Positions 1 to 10,200 of a stretch of 22,722 nt of DNA are shown here, piece by piece. Below the pieces are notes generated by a model, which saw only the letters and a list, made by a program, of their open reading frames with translations, was not told the origin of the DNA and did no database searches. The stretch's first letter is position 1. Each line of letters begins with the position of its first letter. This DNA is from Silene noctiflora (lineage: Eukaryota > Streptophyta > Magnoliopsida > Caryophyllales > Caryophyllaceae). Location: positions 24,275-46,996 of the forward strand of contig VHZZ01006478.1 in the NCBI GenBank assembly GCA_009801015.1. Direction: 5' to 3'. The position numbers and the translations under genes are program-made.

Positions 1-120
1 TTTTCTCAACCGTAACTAAAACCCCGTCTCAACTCTTACTAATCCCGACGCACAATTAACTTATAAAATAATTTCTAAAATATAAAACGCCGTTTACCTT
101 CTAAAATTACGGGTATTACA
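1..120 (-). mobile_element. Terminus of an LTR retrotransposon inserted into the copia element
   Basis: Read on the minus strand, this block begins at 120 with TGTAATACCCGTAATTTT, which looks like the 5' end of a plant Ty3/gypsy-type LTR (TG start). On the plus strand it ends in CA at 119-120. Copia RNase H homology begins at the very next base (121), so the boundary looks like an insertion point. Only the LTR end is in the window; the rest would lie to the left. The family assignment is from memory of similar LTR starts. No ORF is seen here. Confidence 0.45.
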
Positions 121-583
121 CAAACTATTACCACTACTTCTTCAAATCATGCCGAGCTGTTAGCAATTCATGAAGCTAGTCGAGAATGTGTATGGCTGAG
201 ATCAGTTATTTATCATATTGAAGGATCATGCGATCTATCTCCAAGAAATAAGTCACCAACTATTTTACATGAAGATAATACTGCATGCATCGCTTAACTT
301 AAGGCCTGATTCATCAAGGGTGATAGAACGAAGCACATTTTGCCGAAATTCTTTTTTACTCATGATCTTCAAAAAGATGGTGTCATTAGTGTTCAACAAA
401 TNCTTTTTTACTCATGATCTTCAAAAAGATGGTGTCATTAGTGTTCAACAAATCCGTTCTAGTGAAAATCTCGCAGATGTTTTTACCAAGGCACTTCTGA
501 GCAAGACATTTGAGAAGCTAGTCAATCAACTTGGGTTACGTCGTCTCAAGGGTGTCAAGCAATGCTTTGATGAGGGGGAGTAA
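121..583 (+). pseudogene. Ty1/copia retrotransposon pol, RNase H C-terminal fragment (decayed)
   Basis: The translation shows the conserved end of plant copia polyproteins: SSNHAELLAIHEASRECVWLRS near the start, then DNTACIA, KGDRTKHI, a THDLQKDG segment, SSENLADVFTKAL and a LRRLKG tail ending at the TAA at 581-583. RNase H normally removes the RNA strand during reverse transcription. The copy is dead. In-frame stops lie at 295-297 and 307-309, and a 51-bp duplication plus an N shifts the frame from phase 1 to phase 2. The 5' side is cut at 121 by other LTR sequence, so integrase, RT and gag are absent from the window. It is followed by about 200 bp of non-coding sequence, a polypurine tract and an LTR, as expected for the 3' end of such an element. 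Confidence 0.85.
351..453. repeat. 51-bp exact tandem duplication flanking a single N
   Basis: Bases 351-401 and 403-453 are identical over 51 positions, and the only base between them is the ambiguous N at 402. The repeat lies inside the copia RNase H region. Discounting one copy and the N (52 bp) puts the flanking coding phases back in register. This fits two contigs with overlapping ends that were joined by a one-base gap, and makes a biological duplication unlikely. Confidence 0.93.
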
Positions 584-776
584 ATACACGTTGCACTCTT
601 TTTCCCTTAGCCATGGTTTTGTCCCACCGAGTTTTCCAGGCAAGGTTTTTAATGAGGCAACACCTAGTGCGTATCACGGAGATTGTTGTATTCTTTTTCC
701 TTTATTAGATTTTTGTCTCATAGGGTTTTTTCTAGTAGAGGTTTTAACGAGGCATTTTCTCCAACTATGGACATCC

Positions 777-785
777 AAGGGGGAA
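777..785 (+). other. Polypurine tract of the copia element
   Basis: The run AAGGGGGAA lies directly against the LTR start (TGTTA at 786). In LTR retrotransposons this tract primes plus-strand DNA synthesis. Its position fixes the 5' edge of the LTR. Confidence 0.8.
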
Positions 786-961
786 TGTTACGAAATATCT
801 TTAGATATATGGATGTCCATATATCACCATATCTTTAGGAGATATTATGTTACCATATTACAATGTACTCTTATACTATATATACCCCTTTCCTATGAAT
901 AAAACTGACCACTCTTTTTTTGTCTCTACATTCTCTCTATAAATCTCTACTATTCATAACA
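786..961 (+). mobile_element. 3' LTR of the copia element (176 bp)
   Basis: The block starts TGTTA just after the polypurine tract and ends TAACA at 957-961, giving 5-bp terminal inverted repeats of TG...CA type. It holds a TATA-like run at 877-884 and an AATAAA at 898-903, the usual promoter and polyadenylation signals of an LTR. A perfect palindrome with 9-bp arms lies at 805-824. A short LTR of this kind suits several plant copia lineages. No 5' LTR is in the window, so its age cannot be judged. It points toward gene 1, whose ATG is 324 bp further on. Confidence 0.8.
877..884 (+). promoter_or_regulatory. TATA-like box in the copia LTR
   Basis: TATATATA is followed 13 bp later by AATAAA at 898-903. 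The spacing and position within the LTR suggest its core promoter. Transcripts starting here would run toward gene 1. Activity is not shown by sequence alone. Confidence 0.5.
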
Positions 962-1285
962 ATCACGAGAAAATATCATTATGAAATATGAGCAAATTAT
1001 TATCTAATGACACTAGTTGAAGCCGCTCACAAAGTTTTGATTCATTAAATTCTCGAGTCGAGTTTTACCCATCCCTGCGTGGGTATTGGATAAATCCAGA
1101 CACGGCAATCACATTCACAATCATCCTACCGGTGAGTGTAGCGCAGCAGTCACAATCCCAAATCCAATACTAAACTCATCCACTTCTGTAACCACTATTG
1201 TGTTGACTTCCTCCTCTTTTCACAACATCCATCATTTTCATCTTCATCATTTTCCTTTACCAATTCTCCATTACCTTATTCATCC
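962..1285 (+). promoter_or_regulatory. Upstream region and probable 5' UTR of gene 1
   Basis: This is the whole interval between the copia LTR and the gene 1 start codon. The last 90 bp are pyrimidine-rich with repeated TTCATC/CATCATTTTC units, typical of a plant 5' UTR. No clear TATA box was recognised; a TATTGGATAAAT stretch near 1083 is only a weak candidate. Any native promoter must be compact or lie beyond the retrotransposon. Confidence 0.4.
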
Positions 1286-4200
1286 ATGGCTTCCACACTA
1301 GGTTTAGTCCCCATTACTCGAGCTTACTTATCCTCTTACTACGACAAATATCCGCTTCCTCCTCTTTCCTCCAATGTCGCCGACTTTTCTTCTCAACTTC
1401 GCTCTTTAATCCACGATTTCTGCTCTCAATCTCCTATCACTCCAGGTTCATTTTCTTACTTTTTCTTTATTTTTCTAAGATTATGTTGTTTGTTAGTGCT
1501 ATACAGTAATTGTTCTGTTTCGGAGACGATATTTTATATGTAGAATTGTTGATGATATGTGATTGAATAAGGTGGTTGGTTGTGCAGACGAAAAGATTGT
1601 GGTAGATCAAGTCGATTGCCAAGTTCCGCATAAAATTGATGAGAATATGTGGAAGAATCGAGAGAATCTTGAAGAGATCATCTATTTGCTGGATAGATCA
1701 CATTGGCCTGCCGCGGTATTTACTCAGTTGCTATTCTCATTTCTTAGCTTTTTCTGAATTATCTAGGTTTTGCCATATAGTGGTTAATGTATTGAATAAT
1801 GTTAGCCAGTTTTAATTAGGTTGAGTTGCTCAGTTTTCCTGGATAGATCGCATTAGCCTTCCGTCTATTTTAGCCTTGCTTAGTTTTCGCGCGTTCTGTA
1901 TGTTATGCATATTCTGTAGAGGCGGTATTGTATAATTTAGAGTTGCATTGTTCTACCCAAAATATTAAATTTGAGACGTGTCAGTGCATCTCACAGCTTT
2001 GTTAAGGTTTTAGTTGACCTTGTCCGTATTTTGAAGCGGTATGAGCCTGTTGATGACACAACAACCAAGATCAATATTCGAAAGATTATGGATAAAGGAC
2101 AAATCTTATATTTAAGATAGATAACTTTTGCCTGCCTACTAATTAGGTTGCTGTGCTCAGTTGTCATAATTTCTGTTGGGAAAGACTGACGACATCTATT
2201 TTCTGAAGCGGTGCCAGCCTATTGCAATGAAAGTGTAGATGGCCGGGATCTATCTCTGTGATTTCTAATTTTCTATGTGCAATCATATTTGCTAGACTCG
2301 GTCTTCTGTCATGTTGTTATGTATTACAGCCTACGAGTAAGTAGTCGCACTGCTTGATTTTGATGGTTTCTATATCAAAGGAATATTTGCTCCTTGTTTA
2401 GTTGAATCAGTATCATCTGGTCCCTCATACCTCGCGCGCCATAGGCAGGAGGCATTATAATGTAAAGTTTATTAACTGAGTGCTCTTTATAGTCTTGATT
2501 CTTGATTGATGTGTGTGCGGAATATATAATGCTCTTATCTGGTTGCTTCCAACAGCATTGTAATATTATTAATTTGAGTCCTTTTTTAAGTTATCTGTTC
2601 TGTTTGTACAGCTTCAGCAACAAGCGACAGAAGATCCAGAATTTGCTACTGTTCTTGATCAGCTGAGAGATAAATTCGAAGAGAGCTTGAAGAATTTGCA
2701 GTATTTCCAAACTAAAAATTCCGATTCTATATTTAATACAGGTTAGGTTTGTTCTCCTTGTTGACAGAATGCAAACATGTTTAATTGCTCAGATTCTTTT
2801 ATTGTGCATGTGCTGGTATACCAAGTCATTAAAGTATTTTTTGTCTGTTCTCTTCTTATCTAGCTGATGACCTTATACTGTTTTAGCACTCTTAAAATGC
2901 CAATCTATAATTATTATCACTCCCTCCAATGCTTTGGAGGTGCAACATCTTTTTAATACGGCCAGTTTAAATGGGATTGCTGCATTTCTTAGTAGGATAA
3001 AATTAACACACTAAAATAACTATTATACCATTGATTTTTTTTTTTTAAATCCAAAGTATCTTTGAGTGAGTTTGACCCGCCTAATTTGCCAATCATACCC
3101 TTTCGCCCCTTCCCTAAAACTTACCCCACACTTGCAATCCTAAAAAATTGTCCCAACAAATAGGTTGCAATTTCAAAGAATTGTAGGAAGTATTTTTTTC
3201 CTGGTGTTGCATAAGATTGCATATAGCTTTGTTTTTGTGTGGCTTGTTTCCAGTGGAAAGAGTGCATGCATGTCAATAAATTTCTCCGTATTGTGTTGTG
3301 TTGATGCTGATTTTACCAACTCTATAGGTCAGCAATAGGACCTTTTGTTGCGCTTTCCAGTGTCTTTGTCATCGGCTAAGGTAAATTGCCTTAGTTGAGA
3401 AAGCACAATGGTCACTTAACATACTCCCTCCCTCCTTTTTTATTTCTTCCCATTTGATAGAGGCACACTTATCCGGAAAATTTTATTAAATAATATAGAA
3501 CTGCAAGTGGGCTCATTATTAGGGACAAGCAAGTTTACTTAAATAAGTAACGCTGCTATAATAACCACCACCATTACCACCCCAGTTCCCATACCACCAC
3601 AGGACCTATATCACCATCAAAATCACCAACCAACAAAACCACCATTCTAATAAAAGTTGGTCGAAATATTGTCCTATGATGTTAATTTTTGCAAAAGCCA
3701 TTGTAAGAGAGTAAAGATATAAATAAACAAGTCCGACTTTTCCAATGAAATTAAGATAGGGAGATGGTCAAGGATGGAAGAGTTGTATGAGGTATGGAGA
3801 CGGGAACTGGGGAAGTAATGTCGTTGAGGAGGGAGGATTTAGGAGTGGTCGAGGGTGGTCTTATTTAGGTCGTGAGGCAGTCGAGAGGGGTGTCAGATAA
3901 GGCAGAGAGGAGCCGGTGAGGGGGCGCCGGTGAGAGGGGTCGCACGCCTGTAAGGTGGCTGTTACAACCGCTTTGTGGTTGGTGCTTCTTGAGCGAGGTC
4001 AGGGGACGATAAGGTGGAAAGGGATGAAACTTGGTGGTCATGTGGTTTGGTGGGTATTATCAACGGGTCATGGATTTGATAAGTGTGTTTAAAGTTTGGA
4101 TTAATGAGGGCATATTTTGTAAATATATGAGTATTACTAGGATAATTTAGTAATTTTATGACATAAACTTACTTAAAATGTAAAGAAAAAAAGATCTTAC

Positions 4201-7200
4201 GATAAGTGAATGTGGGAAGAAGGAAAAAGGAGGAAGGAGGGAGTATATTGCAAGGGTGGATTTTTTTTATTTATAATTTGCTTATGGTAGATAAATTTTT
4301 CTGAGATATTGTAGCAGCAGGATTCTGTATTGCATCGCCAAGAAAATGATTGCTGACATGTTTTAGTTTTGAGATCTTATTGCCATAGGTGATAGGCCAT
4401 ATCCCATGTGTTAAAAAGGCCACTAAAATTGCTTGTGTGAGTCTTTGAGATTTAGCAGTTCTGATTGTAATGGCTTGCTTGTGTATTCTCTATCATGTTA
4501 TCTACTCGAATATATTTGGTGACAGGCCGACCTTACTTTTTTGTTATCCCTCTTCGACCCTCTCTCATTGGCTTATGCTTTAGTCATGAGCTATATGCCT
4601 CAAGATTTCCGGGGTACCTTGATTCGTCAACAAAAAGAACGTTCTGAGAGGAATAAGCAGGCTGAAATTGATGCTTTGGTGAAATCTGGTTGCAGCATAC
4701 GTGATCGATATGCTTTGTTGTGGAAGCAGCAAATGGAAAGGTAAGCTGTCATGGTTTGTTGTTGACTGTTTATTACTTCCCATAATTAAGCAGAATCATG
4801 AATTAGAATGTTACATATTCAGGAGGAGACAGTTGGCTCAGCTTGGATCCGCAACAGGTGTATATAAAACTCTTGTCAAGTACCTAGTAGGAGTGCCACA
4901 GGTCAGTATAACCTCTCTTCTTTTATACGAGTAATTGTTTTAACATTATTTAGGAAATTGCTTAAAATGAAGTATTTACGTCATCTCTGTTGCAAACGTT
5001 CCACTTTGATGCCCTTTGTTTTGAGCTAATTCTAAGGTTTCTCAAATGCAACTTTTTAACCTAGATTTGAGTCGTTTACCACTTTGTTGACGTACAAAGT
5101 TACACAGCCAAAATTTCATTTAAACGATTTAAATTATTTAACACACTTACTCTCAGTTAAAAGTTTCTTTGAAGAAAACCACAGAAAACTCATGGAACTT
5201 CCAATACATCCAAATTCTAATCTTGCGCACAGACCTCTTAATTTCAGTCCTCTAGTCATTTATTATTTGCTTTACTTTGACACAACTCCATAGGAGTTGT
5301 ATAAATAATCTCAATCCCCACATTCATTTTTCATTGCTTCTACATTAGTTTAAAAATACGGTTTGAACAAAGTCAGAAGCAGAATAACTAAAACATGAGC
5401 TAATAATAGTTCAGTAACCCTCTCCAACAAATAAGCTAAGCCTTGTCTAACCATCACTGATTGCAGACTCCCTCAAATCATAATCGCTCGCAACAAACTA
5501 GAGCTAATCGTGCAAAATTTAACCAACACACTACCACCCCCAAGACCATACAACAAAATTTGGCCATCTATTTGCAAACCTTATTTGGAGGCTTATAAAT
5601 CAATAAAGTGAGCTCTAAACAGTGGCGGAGCCAGGATTCAAGCTCAGGGGTGGCGAAAAATTTTAGGGGGGCAACTGGTAACGATATAAGATACACTCGA
5701 AAAAATTTCAGTAATTTTAACTAAAAAACTCGTCCGGCAGCTATGATTCTCGGACTCGCCCTTTTGCCCGGAGTGCCCGTGTCCGTACGACCCGACCCGG
5801 ATACGGACACGAAATTCGTGTCCGGACGGCAGCAAGAAAAATGGACACTCTTATAGAAAAGAGAAGTACCTTGACGCTATTGAAGAGAAACCTGGAAACC
5901 TTAGAAGAAGGCGAGCAGAGACTAGTTTTTTAATGTTTATGAGGGAGAGAAGAAAGAGAGACTTGGGTAGATTTATGGGGAAAAGGAAATTATTATTTTA
6001 TGTCTTGCTTTTACTGGAACTTAATTAACTCTCGGTAACTCGAAAGGATTTTGTTATCTTCTGCCTTGATGTCACTACATTAATGTGTAATTTTCTTTCA
6101 AAAATAGGTGGGGTCAGTTGTGAGCTTATGGATTTTTCTTTTATCTCTTTTACAAGTGTCAATTTCAAAATTTATATTACTAATAGTGAGCAAGCATAAT
6201 ACTTTCCCACCTAGAACCTCAATAAGCTTACCAGTTACCAATCGTAAGATGCGTGATATTACTCTTGGCCTAAATGTGCTAAACTTTATGTTAAACTTTC
6301 AAAGTTAATCTCGCTGGTAATCATGAGGAGGATATGAAGGAGGTCACTAGTTTCCAGAATCCTGTTGATGATATGGCAGTAACTGTGTCACAAGTAGGCT
6401 TTGAAAATGATCTTTGAAAGGTGTTGAGGATCTTAGTCCAGGGTTGGTGATTAGTGATTAACGGATCCTCTTGTTCGGGTTACTCTTGGGAATGAGGATG
6501 TGGACATGAGGTGTATCTTATCAAATGTTTGTAGGAAAACACGCCAAAAAGCCATTTTTCTTGTTTATACTCCTCCATTTCGTTGATATATAACTATTTC
6601 ATATAAAAAACAAAATTTGCATCAGCTACCTTATGTAGAGCATGTTCCTTTTCTTGTAATTATAATTGGTATTTTTCCCCTGACAGAAAATGTTTTTATT
6701 TTATTTATTTTCTTGTTTTATGACTTTCATACCTATAAGTTTAGATAGGCCGTGTTTTTTTAATCATGTTCTCGCTCTATTTTCTTCCTTTCCTTTTCTC
6801 GTTTATATTTTAGATGTGCAACTGGTATATGATGATTTCAAAGGATAATTCATGTCAGGCGGTCCTAAATCATTTTGGGATTAAGGCTCTGAAGTTGTTG
6901 TTCGGATAATTTTTTCTTATATATGTTGTCTTGCATGTAGGTTCTTTTGGATTTCATTCGACAGCTAAATGACGACGAAGGGTATGCCATTTTATTGCCT
7001 CTTTACTCTCTTATAACGCCATGTATGCAACGGAATAATTTTGTGATACTTGACTTTGAGTTCAACACTTATATACTTATTAAATCTCACCTTGATCTTA
7101 GTTTCGATTGCCGCTTTCTGATAATGGTCTTTGAACCATAGATACAGTCGGTACTGCCTCAAAACATAGATGGTGTGACCTTAATAAACTGTATCACTCG

Positions 7201-10200
7201 GCCGCAGTGTGATGTCACGGCCACCTGTCTGCATGAGACGTGACCAAGCATCATTACCCTGTTTGCTGGTCATTACAGGCTATGTTACTTCGACACTTCA
7301 TATGAGGTCACGTACCCGTGTCCGACACTCGATCCTTGGACATTGGTACGACACTCAGACACTTCATTTTAGACCAAAAACGTTGACAATTTTTCATAGA
7401 ATAGCCGTGTCCGACACTTGGATACGCACCCGTGTCCGACCCTTCATGCCGAGTCGGAGTAACATAGATTACAGGCTGTTAGTTTACTGTCACTAGGATC
7501 AATGTATGCTTTCAGCAATTGTGTGATTTCTGTTTTTTAATCCCGTCTTACACCTGTTGAAAATATTCTGGTTCTTTTAGGGGTAATCTGTTGGCAGTCT
7601 AGACTAAGTGATGCTGAGTCTGCATGTCATGGCTCATAGAGTCTATTAAGAGGATTGATATTGGTTGGTGGTTTTATGTTGGACAACGTGATGATTGGTG
7701 TTAGGCTGTGTTACTGGAATCTCTTGTCAGTTCTTTTCTGTGAATGTCGGAATAATTTTTTTTATAAAGCCTCTCTTACCAGTGTTTATTTAAACTAGGG
7801 GTGAGAGCAGCTAGTATTGAGGCTGTGTGGTACTTTTGGTAGGGTACAATCAAAGATTCAACAAAGGATGACTGTCTTATAACCAATTAGTATTTTGCAT
7901 TTGCCTGAATGAGATGTCAAGGTATTGATTAGGTAACCAATTGAACCAATTAAAGCTGTTAATAAGTGTCGTGGTTGGATGGGATTGCAAGGCCTTTCAT
8001 ACTGATGTTTCATAGTCAGACCCTTTCTTGGATAAAGTTATCTCGTCGTAATTTCTGGTTTCATGCCTTAGGGCCTTTTCTGAATCTTTTCATTTCATTT
8101 TCATCACGAATTGCTATTGGCTCTGCTGCTGTACTATCTACTTTTATTGTCTGGCCTTTTCTCTTTTCCCATCAATGGACTCTTGAACCATGAGATGTAA
8201 CAACACCTTTACCATTATGTATTTGTGTGGTGCTGTGCATTAGTAGTCATTTATACCATGATGGTGGATCTTTTGCAACCTAACTTTAGTGACTCATTTT
8301 GTCTCACAGCCCTATGGAGGAGCAAAGACAGCGCTATGGTCCGCCATTATACAGCCTTACAAAGATGCTGATTGCCATCCGGGTTTTCCTATTTTTACTG
8401 TGGGCTCGTGTTGATGCCCAAAAAATGTAAGAGGCATCTTCCTTTTTCTCTTATTATTCCTGTGATGAAATCTTATTTGACAATTCTTGCATATCTTTTG
8501 CCGTTTCTTCATCTCTTCTCATAGCGACTCAGTTACTGTTTGATTATTTGAGGCCTCTTAACACAGTGGTGGGTGTAATAGGACTGCAGACCAACTAACG
8601 TTATTGGAGGGAGCTGCCAACACGTATACCTGTGAATTTGAGAGGTTCATCACTTTTATGGGGTAAATCTCTTTCATTCCACAAGTATTTTTCTGTCAAT
8701 TTTGATGATTTCCTTTATTAAAAATCTCTACTGGTCTCAGCGAGGTCTTTGCAAATTCCCCTTTCTTCATATCAGCAGATGAAGTAGGTGCTTCAGAATC
8801 ACGGTATGTCTCTTCTCTTGCTTATTTCAGGGTTAGTCAACTATGTACAAGATAATGATATTGACTACCCCTTCCATTCACCTGGATTTGCTACATTTTC
8901 CTTTTTGGATAGAATTTGACCTGAAAAAGACAAATATGCCCTCTGAAAATTTATGGTTTACAGTGTCCATCCACTTGCTTTTACTTATCTTCTCCATTCA
9001 CTAGTAAAAAAATAGTCTTCCCCATTTGCCCATTTCTTAAAACTTGTGCCATATGTAAATGTAGCGAATCTAAATGAACGGAGTAAAATTTAAAGATCAA
9101 CATTGGATGCTTTTTTTCATTGAATTTTGAGACTAGTTTTGTGTATTTCGATAACAGAAATGATGATTACAAAGAGATTAGCATTCCTGCTGGGAAAACT
9201 CATGAGGTATGCCTTATGTCGCTGTAGTCTGTAACCCCTTCTTAGACTTTCTTGTGCAAGGCATCTCTGCATGTGGTACTTGTGGTACTGATTTGATTGG
9301 TATGCTTGTTATTAGTAAGCATGGTTAATCGGTTGAACAATCTTTTAATGTGAAGCCTTCTTGATTCATTGACAATTATCTGTCACCTATTGATTATATT
9401 GGAGCTTGAGCCCTCTACCCAAATGCTGGTTGATGTCCTTCATTCAAGTCATCTCTGTCCAAAGTTGTTTGTATCAAAGACTCTAGCTGGTCACTTAGCC
9501 CTTCTTACCCCTCTCTCAGTGCCCTAGAACAAGCAGGGCAGCACAATTAGTCTGTGGATACCTTAAGTGATATTTACAATTGTAGCCTTTAACTTCTACG
9601 ACATTATTATCGTTATTCGTTTTTTTTTTCTTCCGGAGGCGAAAGCCATATGATGAAATCTATCATTTTTCTGTTTTCCCCCCTAAGATCAAGCTTCATT
9701 TTCCGATTATTTCCTTGGTTTGATGCAATGTTGATCTAATTTCACAATTTCGGCTGTAGGTGCTGCTGTCTGTGGATTCTCTAAATTCTTATATTGCCTG
9801 GGATTTTGCTCTAGAACCAAGTAAAATGAAAATGGTACAAGCTTGTCCTTTGTAATGCCATACTCCCTCCCATCTTTGGAGTGGATGGGAGGGAGTATTA
9901 AATTGCAATACTACTTGCTCCTTTTATGTTTTTTGTTAGTTTTAGACTTGTAGCAGTGTCGTAGTTATTTTTTCATTGTGCCGTCATTTGGATAATTTTT
10001 CCATTTCCAATGGAGCCAAAGACTCGTGACTTTTGATTATGGATTATGAATGGAATAAAAGCAAAATGGCTGCGCTTCTTTCCATTGTGAAGTACTAGTC
10101 CCTTCAATGCAGTTCGTGAAATTTTCATCTTGGCTCATTCGGAAAAAGCCTCTTTACGTTGCTAACATAACAATAAGGTTGCGTACACCCGACCTTCCCT

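Noticed and set aside
531..902. Open frame of 123 codons running from the copia tail into the LTR
   Set aside because: It spans the polypurine tract and LTR, has no recognisable domain, and overlaps the true RNase H end in another frame.
2916..2942. CTCCCTCC...GGAGG near 2920 as another Stowaway element
   Set aside because: The inverted part is only about 6 bp and no matching distant end with TA was found.
4526..4583. Exon 4 of gene 1 starting at the CAG at 4523-4525, adding an in-frame-looking LTFLLSLFDPLS segment
   Set aside because: After exon 3 (phase 1) that acceptor puts the rest of the exon out of frame. The AG at 4582-4583 restores V-M-S-Y-M and continues correctly.
5282..5300. Perfect palindrome ACAACTCC-ATA-GGAGTTGT
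   Set aside because: It is short and isolated, has no flanking duplication, and is expected by chance in a window of this size often enough not to call.
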